From an uncultured Eggerthellaceae bacterium (GTDB lineage: Bacteria > Actinomycetota > Coriobacteriia > Coriobacteriales > Eggerthellaceae), in assembly GCA_904420215.1 (NCBI GenBank), contig CAJFUR010000061.1, positions 1-47,933 on the forward strand: a stretch of DNA of 47,933 nt, in the 5' to 3' direction. The notes under the pieces are model-generated. The model was not told the origin of the DNA, did not search any database, and saw nothing but the letters and a program-made list of their open reading frames with translations. The translations under genes were made by a program, and so were the position numbers. Shown in pieces: positions 31,570 through 39,534 of this stretch; the first letter of the stretch is position 1, and each line of letters opens with the position of its first letter.

Positions 31570-34233
31570 TTATTCCTCGACCGTCGGGATGCGCTGGGGC
31601 AGCAGGTAGTCTTCCTCCAGTGCCTCGCCCGCGTACTTTTCGAAGTTCACTAGGTTGGTGTTGTAGCCGGCAACGCCCATGCCCGACGTTACCGGTTCCG
31701 TGAACAGGTTCTCCGCGCCGGCATGGTCGATGCCGCCCTCGTCCATGTCCACCCATGGGCCGTGCGGCAGCGCAACCACTCCCGGCATGAGCCGCTCGGT
31801 CACGCTGGCGGGACGCAGCGACTGCGCCTTGCCGTTCCAAATGCGCACCGTGTCGCCGTCCTGTATGCCCTTCTCGGCCGCGTCCACCGCGGAAATGAAC
31901 ACGGGGTTCGGCCACGCTTGGCGCAGGTAGGGCACGTTGTCGAACTGGGTGTGCGAGCGGCGCAGGTAGTGCGGGTTGAACACCTGGTAGGGGTATTCGC
32001 CCTTGACGCCGCCCTCGAAGTCGGAAAACGAAGCCTCGTAGCCGTTCACGGGCGCCTTGTAGGTCGGGTAGGGTTTCCACACGAAGCCGTCGGTGGTGTA
32101 GCCGCAGCCGTTCAGGGCATCGGCCTTCGTCTGGCTGTAGATCTCGAACTTGCCGCTGGGCGTGGCGAGCGGGTTCGCCTCCGGGTCGTTGATAAAGTCC
32201 TGGTAGCCCAGATAGGCGTAGGCGTCCCCAGCAGAGCGCTCGACCTTGTAGATGCCCTTCTCCAAAACCTCCGCAAGGGCCACGGCGCCTTCCTGCGGCT
32301 CGCCCTCCACTCCCATGGCGTCGATGTCCTCCTGCGTGATGGAGAACAGGGTGACGGGCTCGCCCGTCTCGGCGGACTTCATGGTCGTGCCGGCGAGCGT
32401 GTTGAAGAACTCCTGCTCGTCGCTCAGGGGGAACAACTCCCCGGCGTCCAGGCCCAGCTTCTCGGCCAGCCCCTTGGCTATCTCCTTGTCGGAGCGCGCC
32501 TCGAACAACGGCTCGGTCACCTGCGTGGCCACGATGAGGGCCTCGCGGTTGCGCAGAAACGCCGCCGCCCCGCCGCGCACGTCGCCCACCTTCTCCCATT
32601 CGGTGATCACCGGCAGCACCACGTCGGCGTAGCGCGCCTGCGTGGTGAAGGCGCGCGCAGTGGCGAACACGAAGTCCACCTTGCGCATGGCCTCGATGGC
32701 CCCCGTCGTGTCGAGCAGGGTGTTCAGCGGGCTGGCCTCCGTCAGGACGACAAGGCGCGTGTCTATGTCCTTGATGTTCTCGGGCAAGCACTCCATCAGT
32801 CCCCCGGCGCCGCGGGCGTTGAATTTGCCCGTCAGGATGGCGCTCCACTGCTCGGGGTCGTTCACCACGTCGGTGATGGGGTTGGCCGGCCCGGCCGGGG
32901 CGCCCGAGGCTCCCGTGAAGAAGATGTCGTCGATGCAGCTGCCCACGCAGTTGTGGTAGGCCGTCCCGGTGGAATGCCCCGGCTTGCCCACGTGCCCGCC
33001 CATCAGGCTCACGGTCATCCAGAGGTAGTTCGCGTCGTCGGAGTCGTTCGTGCGGAACGCCGCATAGCTGCGCAGCGTCGTGACCGCGTTGTCCTTCTTC
33101 AGCATGTCGGCGTAAAACGCGATGTCCTCCACCGGCGTGCCGCAGATCCTCGACGCCCATTCGGGGGTCTTGGGAATGCCGTCGTAGGCGCCCATCACGT
33201 AGTCGTGGAAATTCTCGTCCACCTTCGCGTCGGCGGGCATGCTGTCGCCGTCGATGCCCACCGTGTACTTGGCGAGGAAGTCCCAGTCGATGACCGAGCC
33301 GGGGGCCTGCTCGTCGTTGGCGAACATCTGGTAGGCCACGGCCATGAGAAACGCCGTGTCGGTGCCGGGGCGCACCTGGATCCACTTGGCGTCGAAATGC
33401 GCGGCGGTCACGTTGTACTCGGGGCCCACGAACACGAACTGCACGCCGGCCTTCTTCGCCTCGTTGAAGTAGTACATGTACGTTCCGGGGGAAGCCCATG
33501 CCTGGTTGCAGCCGTACAGCACGATGTAGTCGGCGTTCACCCAGTCGGTGCGGTCGTTCTCCTCGCCAAGGCCCATCAGCGGCATGCCCATGACCGTTGA
33601 GTGGTACAAGGCGGTGCCCATGGAGCCGGAAGTGGCGGAGGAAATGTAGCCGCCCAGCGAGTTGAGCACCTTCGTCACGTTGCCCTTGCACTGCCCGGGC
33701 AGCAGGATGGCGCGGTTGCCGTAGGTGTCGATGGTGTGCCTGATCTCCTCGGCAACGATCTCGAGCGCCTCGTCCCAGCTGATGCGCACCCACTCGTCAA
33801 CGCCGCGCAGCTCCTTCTTGCCGCCGGTGTGCGCCTCCCAGTTCTTGCGCCTCATGGGGTACTTCAGGCGGTCGGCGCCGAACGTGTGCTGCTTCTTCGA
33901 GCGCCCGCGCGGGCAGGCGCGCAGCTGGGGCGAGGCCGGGCTGTCCTCGGCGGTGTCGTCGGTCTTCTGCCGCACCACCACGCCGTCCACCACGTACACC
34001 TTGTTCAGGCACATGCCGCCGCAGTTGTTGTTGCAGCACGCGGTGACCCACTTGCCCTCGACGGACGGGTCCAGCTCCGCGTCCACCGCCGTCGCGCCGG
34101 CCGCCTCGCCCTCGGTCTTTTCCAACTTGTTCTCCGGCTGGCAGCCCACCAGTGCCAGACCCGCCATGGCCGCCGCACTCGCTCCCACGAACGAGCGCCG
34201 GGTGATGCCTCCGTGCTCCCTTTGCATTTCCAT
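31570..34233 (-). CDS. dmsA: DmsA-like Tat-exported molybdopterin oxidoreductase (module 2)
   Basis: The 887-residue catalytic subunit is of the DMSO reductase family. The N-terminus has a Tat signal (ITRRSFVGASAAAMAGLALVG) running into a possible lipobox cysteine (C31). The [4Fe-4S] motif is canonical: C67-x3-C71-x3-C75-x31-C107 (ACPRGRS), followed by ADRLKYPMRR and WVRISWDEALEIVAEEI. The C-terminal cofactor domain includes NPHYLRRSHTQFDNVPYLRQ. ATG 34233 has AAGGGGG at 6 bases; the ORF-track start lies in the promoter. It heads an operon with dmsB and torD and is the likely target of the downstream two-component system. The substrate (S-oxide, N-oxide or other) cannot be told from sequence. 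Confidence 0.92.
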   Translation of the reverse strand: MEMQREHGGITRRSFVGASAAAMAGLALVGCQPENKLEKTEGEAAGATAVDAELDPSVEGKWVTACCNNNCGGMCLNKVYVVDGVVVRQKTDDTAEDSPASPQLRACPRGRSKKQHTFGADRLKYPMRRKNWEAHTGGKKELRGVDEWVRISWDEALEIVAEEIRHTIDTYGNRAILLPGQCKGNVTKVLNSLGGYISSATSGSMGTALYHSTVMGMPLMGLGEENDRTDWVNADYIVLYGCNQAWASPGTYMYYFNEAKKAGVQFVFVGPEYNVTAAHFDAKWIQVRPGTDTAFLMAVAYQMFANDEQAPGSVIDWDFLAKYTVGIDGDSMPADAKVDENFHDYVMGAYDGIPKTPEWASRICGTPVEDIAFYADMLKKDNAVTTLRSYAAFRTNDSDDANYLWMTVSLMGGHVGKPGHSTGTAYHNCVGSCIDDIFFTGASGAPAGPANPITDVVNDPEQWSAILTGKFNARGAGGLMECLPENIKDIDTRLVVLTEASPLNTLLDTTGAIEAMRKVDFVFATARAFTTQARYADVVLPVITEWEKVGDVRGGAAAFLRNREALIVATQVTEPLFEARSDKEIAKGLAEKLGLDAGELFPLSDEQEFFNTLAGTTMKSAETGEPVTLFSITQEDIDAMGVEGEPQEGAVALAEVLEKGIYKVERSAGDAYAYLGYQDFINDPEANPLATPSGKFEIYSQTKADALNGCGYTTDGFVWKPYPTYKAPVNGYEASFSDFEGGVKGEYPYQVFNPHYLRRSHTQFDNVPYLRQAWPNPVFISAVDAAEKGIQDGDTVRIWNGKAQSLRPASVTERLMPGVVALPHGPWVDMDEGGIDHAGAENLFTEPVTSGMGVAGYNTNLVNFEKYAGEALEEDYLLPQRIPTVEE

Positions 34234-34389
34234 GCAATCCCCCTTTTCCCTTCGTTTCAACCGTCGCTTTCGGCACGCGGACTTGCGGCCGAAGTCCTGC
34301 GGAGATTGTCGCTCCCCGCAGCGCCCTCGGACAATTGAAACGCCGGTTATAGATATTACATCGCTGTAATAAACGCCGCCAACCCTCCG
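34234..34389. other. Upstream region of the dmsA-like gene
   Basis: About 155 bases that should hold the module 2 promoter. A minus-strand TATAAC is a possible -10 immediately gene-proximal to the palindrome annotated at 34355-34370. No gene is present. Confidence 0.4.
34355..34370. promoter_or_regulatory. Palindromic operator candidate upstream of dmsA-like gene
   Basis: ATTACA-TCGC-TGTAAT is a perfect 6-4-6 palindrome in an AT-rich island. It sits in the expected -35/-10 spacer of a minus-strand promoter (TATAAC just downstream). A Crp/Fnr- or LuxR-type dimeric regulator is possible. Confidence 0.5.
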
Positions 34390-34419
34390 CATGCCCCGCA
34401 CTTACGGCTGCGGGGCATG
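34390..34419. repeat. Strong inverted repeat
   Basis: CATGCCCCGCA (34390-34400) pairs perfectly with TGCGGGGCATG (34409-34419) over an 8-base loop. There is no T-run on either strand. It lies behind the dmsA promoter and could be a boundary hairpin. Confidence 0.5.
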
Positions 34420-34686
34420 TCCGTGAAAGTGGCGCCAGATTGCGATGTTGGTCACCCAAATGCACGAAAATCGTTGTCGGATGCCACTGGAAAAATCGGG
34501 AACTGGGAAAACTCCGAGACGAACCGTTGCGAGGCCTTTCCAAGGTCGGTTTTATGCACGAAAACCGCAATCCAGTGTCGCTTTCGCCCCGCGCCGGCGG
34601 CTGCAAAGTGGGCTGGCGAAGTCGGAAAATCGTGAAGACTTTGGGGGCTTCGGCGGCCGCGGCCCCGTTTTGCGGCCGCGACCCAC
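34420..34686. other. Intergenic stretch with short repeats
   Basis: No credible gene. ATGCACGAAAA(T/C)CG occurs twice (near 34460 and 34554), and GCGGCCGC occurs at 34653-34660 and 34672-34679, forming a hairpin-capable pair. The significance is unclear. Confidence 0.4.
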
Positions 34687-34849
34687 TATACTGCAATCAG
34701 TCGCTGCAAACACGCGTTGGCTCCCCAGACGGGAGTTTGAAGAGTCAACCCCCGCAGAGGTCCTCGCCGCCTTCCCTCCCTCCCCTGCGGCAATGGACCC
34801 GCCTCGCGGCAGAGAGCCCAAGTCTCTGCCGCGAGGCAATTTTTTTTTT
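34687..34849 (+). ncRNA. Candidate small RNA or leader ending in a strong terminator
   Basis: A TATACT -10-like hexamer (34687-34692) is followed by about 100 bases that can fold into local hairpins (CTCCC/GGGAG near 34730; CCGCAG/CTGCGG near 34755-34795). Next comes a perfect 15-bp hairpin (GCCTCGCGGCAGAGA with TCTCTGCCGCGAGGC) and a run of ten Ts. No ORF precedes the terminator. It is either the end of a roughly 150-nt small RNA or an attenuator in the leader of the zinc-ribbon gene 145 bases downstream. It does not look like 6S, SRP or RNase P RNA to me. Confidence 0.45.
34801..34849 (+). terminator. Very strong rho-independent terminator
   Basis: A 15-bp perfect stem (34801-34815 with 34823-34837), 7-base loop GCCCAAG, then AATTTTTTTTTT. 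This is the best terminator in the window, yet no coding gene ends near it. Confidence 0.92.
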
Positions 34850-34993
34850 GCCCGCCGCCCCTTTCGGCCCGCAAGGGTGAGGAACACGCCGAAAATCAGC
34901 CCCCTCGTGCCGTGCCCCAGAGCCGCGCTTGGCGTACCATGAAAGAAAACGCCGCCGCGCCAAAGAGAGGCGCGCTACCGGAAAGAGGTTCCC

Positions 34994-35188
34994 ATGGCCT
35001 GCTACCCCTGCACCCACTGCAACAAGTGCGGCATGTACTCCGCACGCGCTTCCGTGATCTGCGCCGCCTGCGAGACGCCCATCCCCGTGGGCTCGCCCCA
35101 CTGCCCCCAGTGCGGCGGCAAGTCGTTCAAGACCGTGCGCCTGCCCGACGACCCCTCCATCGTGAACTTCGTCAAGAAGAAGCAGTAG
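34994..35188 (+). CDS. Small double zinc-ribbon protein
   Basis: The 64-residue protein has CTHCNKCGMYS, CAACETPIPVG and CPQCGGKSF, enough Cys pairs for a zinc ribbon, and a short basic C-terminus (FVKKKQ). AGAGG lies 6-7 bases before the ATG. It is standalone, downstream of a strong terminator. No enzymatic domain is present; a nucleic-acid or protein-binding accessory role is possible. I do not recognise the family. Confidence 0.75.
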   Translation: MACYPCTHCNKCGMYSARASVICAACETPIPVGSPHCPQCGGKSFKTVRLPDDPSIVNFVKKKQ

Positions 35189-35583
35189 CCACGGCCGGTT
35201 GGCGGGTGGGCACGCGGCCAGCCCACGTGCGGGCGGCTGCCGAACCCGCGCACCGGCTCCGTGAGGGTCCGTCACCTGCGGCGAAAGACGCGTACCCCGT
35301 CCACAGGCGCCGCTTCCCGGCCTCCCGGCACCGCCCCTGGGCGGCGCCGGGAGGACCCGCAACGCAAGGCGCGGCGCGCAGACACCCCCTGCCCGTCGCC
35401 GCTTAGTCCCCCGCCGTTTGCCGGCCTCGGGACGCCGCCTTGAAGCGGCAGTGTGCGCCTTTTTTCGCCGCAGGCCGGCGCTTTCCCGCCCGTGGCGGCG
35501 CACACGGGCCGCTATCTGGACGAACCCCGCCCGGTTGCGCTATCCTGTGGAGCAGCGATAGGGAGGATAGAAAGGGGAAATCC
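35189..35583. other. Intergenic region between zinc-ribbon and lipoprotein genes
   Basis: About 395 bases without a credible gene. It contains a near-perfect long hairpin (CCTCCCGGC-A-CCGCC with GGCGG-C-GCCGGGAGG, 35321-35354, one mismatch). A GCCGC/GCGGC stem followed downstream by a T-run near 35430-35465 may be a weak terminator. Confidence 0.45.
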
Positions 35584-36111
35584 ATGTTCAAGAAAGCTGT
35601 ACTCGCCTGCGCCACGGCCGTTCTGCTCGCCTTCGGCGCCACCGCCCTTGCGGGCTGCGGCGGCCAGAGTGCCGAAGACCTCATCCGCGACAACCTGTCG
35701 GCCGAGTTCGACCAGGTGAAGAACCTCGACGAGGAATTCCTGAACGAAGTCACCGCAGACGCCTCCACGTCGGGGCTCGAGGAATTCGGCATCGACGCGG
35801 TGGAGCTCATGAAGGCGTACTTCGGCGGGTTCGACTACGTTATCGACGACGTGACGGTGGACGGCGACACGGCCACGGCAACCGTCACCCTCACCTGCAA
35901 GAGCTTCGACGACTACATGAACGCGATCACCGACGTCGCAATGAGCGCCAGCAGCGACGCCGACTTCGGCGCCGCCATCATCGAAGCCGTGAACGCCATC
36001 GAGCCGGTGCAGATCGACCCGATCGAGATCCCCTACGAGAAGGTGGACAACACGTGGGAGCCCACGGCCGAAGGCGAGCAGGCGCTCTACTCCGCCCTGT
36101 TCGAAGGCTAG
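35584..36111 (+). CDS. Putative small lipoprotein
   Basis: The 175-residue product starts with a Sec-type signal (FKKAVLACATAVLLAFGA) and lipobox ALAGC (C25), so it should be lipid-anchored outside the membrane. The mature part is acidic and helical (SAEDLIRDNLSAEFDQVKN) followed by VDGDTATATVTLTCKSFDDY, resembling DUF5105-like substrate-binding lipoproteins of Actinobacteria and Firmicutes. ATG 35584 follows AAAGGGGAAATCC; the ORF-track start has an implausible leader. A clear terminator follows. The function is unknown. Confidence 0.8.
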   Translation: MFKKAVLACATAVLLAFGATALAGCGGQSAEDLIRDNLSAEFDQVKNLDEEFLNEVTADASTSGLEEFGIDAVELMKAYFGGFDYVIDDVTVDGDTATATVTLTCKSFDDYMNAITDVAMSASSDADFGAAIIEAVNAIEPVQIDPIEIPYEKVDNTWEPTAEGEQALYSALFEG

Positions 36112-36174
36112 CCCTCGAGCCGCGCCGCCGCCCAGCTGCAGGGCCACGGCAGGCGATGCGAGGAAACCCCGGGA

Positions 36175-36215
36175 AGCCGCGTTCCGGAACATGCCGGAAC
36201 GCGGCTTTTCCTTTT
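36175..36215 (+). terminator. Terminator after the lipoprotein gene
   Basis: AGCCGCGTTCCGG (36175-36187) pairs perfectly with CCGGAACGCGGCT (36194-36206) over 6 bases, followed by TTTCCTTTT. Confidence 0.88.
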
Positions 36216-36445
36216 GACGGGTTGCAACCCGTCCCAAGCCATGAAGATCCGCCTCTCGCCAGCCGCCTCCTGCGGGCAGGTTTCGCAGGACGCCAACCCA
36301 CTCGCGCCCGCAAGCAATCCCGCGGCGGGCGCGCCATCTTCCTCCGGCGCGTCCGCCGCAACCCGCTCGCGCCCGCACGGCCCGCCCACTGCGCCAGCCG
36401 GAGGATTACCGAATGATGACAGAACGGCCGAACCTTTGCCGCGCG

Positions 36446-36454
36446 TGCTAGTAT
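36446..36454 (+). promoter_or_regulatory. Extended -10 element for the 24-residue peptide gene
   Basis: TGC-TAGTAT lies 48 bases before the ATG at 36502, between two terminators. No clear -35 is seen. Confidence 0.4.
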
Positions 36455-36501
36455 TGAGGCATGCCACCTGCACATTCGCACGGCGTTGCAAGGAGGATGC
36501 C

Positions 36502-36576
36502 ATGGGGTATTTGATTTCCTTGCTGTGCTTCATAGGCGCCACCCTGTGCGTCTCGCTCATCCGGCGCCTCAACTGA
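36502..36576 (+). CDS. 24-residue single-helix membrane peptide
   Basis: MGYLISLLCFIGATLCVSLI followed by RRLN is a hydrophobic helix with a basic C-terminus, the hallmark of bacterial small membrane proteins. A perfect AGGAGG sits 5 bases before the ATG. The longer ORF-track frame starting at 36214 is unsupported. The gene lies between two terminators (36175-36215 and 36627-36662) with its own -10-like element, so it appears to be an independent unit. The role is unknown; type I toxin-like peptides and regulators of membrane complexes share this form. Confidence 0.6.
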   Translation: MGYLISLLCFIGATLCVSLIRRLN

Positions 36577-36626
36577 AGCGCGCAAGGCGCGTGCCTCCGC
36601 CTGCCTAGGGCGCAAGGCCCGCGCTT

Positions 36627-36662
36627 CCGCCTGCCCGGTCATCGATCGGGCAGGCGGTTTTG
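36627..36662 (+). terminator. Terminator after the small peptide gene
   Basis: CCGCCTGCCCG (36627-36637) pairs perfectly with CGGGCAGGCGG (36647-36657), followed by TTTTGTT. Confidence 0.88.
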
Positions 36663-36690
36663 TTGACACTTCCCGTCATTCAATTACAAT
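36663..36690 (+). promoter_or_regulatory. Promoter of the Bcr/CflA transporter gene
   Basis: TTGACA (36663-36668) and TACAAT (36685-36690) are 16 bases apart, immediately after a terminator. A leader of about 125 bases precedes the ATG. Confidence 0.75.
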
Positions 36691-36823
36691 CGGAGCGAAC
36701 CCATTGATACGCCGCCCCGCGGCGAAGCGCGCCCGCGACGGGCCGGCGGCCCCGCCGCCTGCATGCCCGCCCGCAGCGCCCGCGCGCGGAAGGCAAGGCA
36801 CTGCGAAAAAGGAATGCGCATTC

Positions 36824-38041
36824 ATGGAAACCTGGCTTGCCTGCAGGCAGAAGCGGCTCGGCGTCGTCGGGCTGGTGTGCCTGCTCGTCATCACCTCGCT
36901 CGTCACTCCCCTGTCGCTGGACATGTACACGCCGGCCATCCCCCACATGACCGACTACTTCGACGCCGACGCCGGCACCGTCAACCTCACGCTGGTGGAC
37001 TACTACCTGTTCTTCGCGGTGGGGCTTTTGCTGTTCGGGCCGGTGAGCGACCGCTTCGGGCGCAAGCCCGTGCTCGTTGCGGGCGTGGTCACCTATGTGG
37101 CGGCCAGCGCGCTGTGCGCCATGGCGTTCGACATCTGGATGCTGGTGGGCATGCGCATCGTGCAGGCCTTGGGGGCAGGCGCCACGAGCGCGGTCTCCAC
37201 GGCGGTGGTCAAGGACGCCATCGCCGCCGACAAGCGCGAAATGGTGCTTTCGGTGGTGCAGGTCATGTTCGTCATCGGCCCCGTGCTCGCGCCCGTGGTG
37301 GGCGCGCTGGTGCTGCAGGTGGCCGACTGGCGCATGACGTTCTGGGTGCTGGCGCTCATCGGCACCGGATGCCTGGTGCTGGTGCTGCTGTTCGAGGAGA
37401 CGCTTCCCGTGCAGGAGCGTGCGCAAACGGGCGTGGCGGGCACGCTGAAAAGCCTCGTGGTGGTGGCGAAAAACAAGGGCTTTTCGGCGTTCCTTCTCAT
37501 AGCAGCCCTGTTCAACCTGCCCTTCATGGCCTACATCGCCGTGGGGTCCTACGTGTACATCACGTTCTTCGGCCTGTCCGAGCTGGCCTACAGCTGCTTT
37601 TTCGCCGCCGCGGCGCTCGTCACCGCGGCAGGCCCCCTCATTTGGCTCTTCGCCTCGCGGTTCGTGAGCGCGCGCACGTTCACCACCGTCCTCGTAGTCG
37701 TGGGCGCGGCGGCGGGCGTGGCCATGCTGGCAGTGGGCACCCTCTCGCCCGTGCTCTTCTGCGTCACCTTCGTGGCCTTCGCGCTGGCCGAGGCGGCCAT
37801 CCGGCCCTACAGCACGAACATCCTGCTTTCCCAGCAGGAGCGCGACACGGGCGCGGCCTCGTCGCTCATCAACTTCGCCAACACGGCCGTGGGCAGCGTG
37901 GGCATGCTGCTCGCCGTGCTGCCGTGGCCCAACTACGTCGTGGGGGTGGGCGCCATCATCGTGGCCACCATGGCGGCGGCGGGCCTCGTGTGGTGGGCGC
38001 TCCTGCGCTCGCGCATCCCGCTTCCCGGCATCAAGGACTGA
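36824..38041 (+). CDS. MFS multidrug transporter, Bcr/CflA family
   Basis: The 405-residue protein has about 12 hydrophobic helices. The Bcr/CflA/EmrD-type signature DMYTPAIPHMTDYF follows helix 1, and MFS motif A reads GPVSDRFGRKPVLVAG. An ALGAGATSAVSTAVVKD segment follows, with VMFVIGPVLAPVVGALVLQ (motif C) in helix 5. These proton antiporters export drugs and small molecules. ATG 36824 is chosen because the upstream frame is a Pro/Ala-rich leader; an AAGGA lies about 10 bases upstream. It is convergent with menA, with a 190-base gap that holds no gene. Confidence 0.92.
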   Translation: METWLACRQKRLGVVGLVCLLVITSLVTPLSLDMYTPAIPHMTDYFDADAGTVNLTLVDYYLFFAVGLLLFGPVSDRFGRKPVLVAGVVTYVAASALCAMAFDIWMLVGMRIVQALGAGATSAVSTAVVKDAIAADKREMVLSVVQVMFVIGPVLAPVVGALVLQVADWRMTFWVLALIGTGCLVLVLLFEETLPVQERAQTGVAGTLKSLVVVAKNKGFSAFLLIAALFNLPFMAYIAVGSYVYITFFGLSELAYSCFFAAAALVTAAGPLIWLFASRFVSARTFTTVLVVVGAAAGVAMLAVGTLSPVLFCVTFVAFALAEAAIRPYSTNILLSQQERDTGAASSLINFANTAVGSVGMLLAVLPWPNYVVGVGAIIVATMAAAGLVWWALLRSRIPLPGIKD

Positions 38042-38231
38042 GGTCGCGAGGCGCACGGCGGACTGGCGACCCATCGCGCCTCCAGCGGCCTTCGGGCTGC
38101 GGCCCCGCCGAAACCTGCGAACGCCCGCGCCGCAGCTTGGGGAGCGTTTCTCCCAAGACCCCTCCCTCGGCCGCCCCTGCACAGCCAAGCGGCCATAGCC
38201 GCGAGCGCGGCGAAGGGGGTTGGCGCACTCC

Positions 38232-39359
38232 CTACAGCGAAAGCGCCGCCGTGCTGGCGAAGACGGCGGCGGCGTAGAATGCGCCGAGGGCTATGTTCAA
38301 CCCGCACACCTGCGCCATGGCCCCGATGCGCGCCGCGGGCGCGAGCGGGTTTTTCAGCAGCGCGTTCAGAAGAGGGATGCATCCCAAAAGCATGAAGACC
38401 ATCACCAGAAGCCCGTTCGGGAAGAACGCCGCCACCAGCACCACGATGGCCGCAAGCCACGCGAACACGAGCGCATGGTAGAGCCTCCGCGCGCGGGCAC
38501 GCCCCAGAAGCACGGGAAGCGTGTGGCGCCCGGCCTCCACGTCCTTCTCGATGTCGCAGGTGTTGTTCGTCATCATGATCAGGCCCACGCCTATGATGGT
38601 GGGCAGGGCCCACAGCAGCGCCCGCAGGTCGAAGTCTTTCGTGAGCGCCTGGTAGCTGGCAAGCACGATGAGGCCGCCCATGACGAACCCGCTGGCAAGC
38701 TCGCCTATGGGCAGGTAGGACAGCGGCGTTTTCCCGGCGGAGTACAGCACCACGAAAAGGGCGCCCGCCACGCCGATGACGAGCGGGATCCACCCCGCCT
38801 GCACAATGACGTACACGCCCAGCGCGAACGCCGCCGCCAGAAACCCGATGGCCAACGCCAGCGCGGCACGGGGATTCACGTCGTTGTACACCAGCACCGC
38901 GTCGCTGGGGTCCACGTTGTCCTCGACCGAGTCCGCACCCTTCACGTAGTCGTAGTAGTCGTTGAAGGTGTTCACGGCCGCCTGCATGAGGATGGCGATG
39001 GCCAGAAGCACGCACGCCATGACGACCGACACGCCGCCGTGCGTGGCCGTCGCACAGGCCGTGGCCACCAGCACGGGGAAGATGGCCGCCGGCCACGTGT
39101 GGGGGGCCGCCAGCTGTACGCACATGCGCAGCGTGAGGCGTCCCGCAGCTCGCCCGGCGGCGGGCGTGGAAGCCCCAGATCCAGCGGCGTCCGGCGCCGA
39201 GGCAGCGGCAGGAACGAACCCGGCGGAGGCATTGCCGCGCTCGCTGGCGGCGGCAGCGCCGGAAGCACCGGCTCTGCCGCCAGACGCGCCCACGTCGGCT
39301 CCGTCGAGCATGCCGGCGGCGGCAGAGCGGGACATCCCGGCATCGGTGGTGTGACCCAT
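38232..39359 (-). CDS. menA: 1,4-dihydroxy-2-naphthoate polyprenyltransferase MenA (UbiA family)
   Basis: This UbiA-family membrane prenyltransferase has the Asp-rich motif NTFNDYYDYVKGADSVEDN and the second motif TNNTCDIEKDVEAGRHTLP. The family attaches the isoprenoid chain to DHNA in menaquinone synthesis. At 375 residues it exceeds the usual ~300 because residues 1 to about 75 are an Ala/Gly/Ser-rich extension before the first conserved segment (LRMCVQLAAPHTWPAAIFPV). ATG 39359 follows GGAAGCGTTTCCTC; a later start, nearer the domain, cannot be excluded. It is divergent from a hotdog thioesterase that may act one step earlier. Menaquinone would feed the molybdoenzymes in this window. Confidence 0.9.
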   Translation of the reverse strand: MGHTTDAGMSRSAAAGMLDGADVGASGGRAGASGAAAASERGNASAGFVPAAASAPDAAGSGASTPAAGRAAGRLTLRMCVQLAAPHTWPAAIFPVLVATACATATHGGVSVVMACVLLAIAILMQAAVNTFNDYYDYVKGADSVEDNVDPSDAVLVYNDVNPRAALALAIGFLAAAFALGVYVIVQAGWIPLVIGVAGALFVVLYSAGKTPLSYLPIGELASGFVMGGLIVLASYQALTKDFDLRALLWALPTIIGVGLIMMTNNTCDIEKDVEAGRHTLPVLLGRARARRLYHALVFAWLAAIVVLVAAFFPNGLLVMVFMLLGCIPLLNALLKNPLAPAARIGAMAQVCGLNIALGAFYAAAVFASTAALSL

Positions 39360-39534
39360 GAGGAAACGCTTCCTTTCGCCCGGACGCCGCGCATGCCGCC
39401 TTCTGCATTCCCGGCACGGCGCAGGCATCCCCCAAGCGCGCACGGCGGTGATTCGGCGGAAGTTCGCCGCATGGGCCGCCGTTTGCGCTACGATATCCAT
39501 GACGGAACCATTGTAACCGACGAGGGGGCCTGCC

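Noticed and set aside
31723-33600. 625-residue plus-strand ORF
   Set aside because: Antisense shadow of the dmsA-like gene.
30785-33793. 1002-residue minus-strand ORF
   Set aside because: Same strand but a different frame from the dmsA-like, dmsB and torD genes; low-complexity Arg/Gly/His content and no motifs.
34687-34849. 6S, SRP, RNase P or tmRNA gene
   Set aside because: None of their conserved sequence elements or end pairing is visible; only the terminator and local hairpins are clear.
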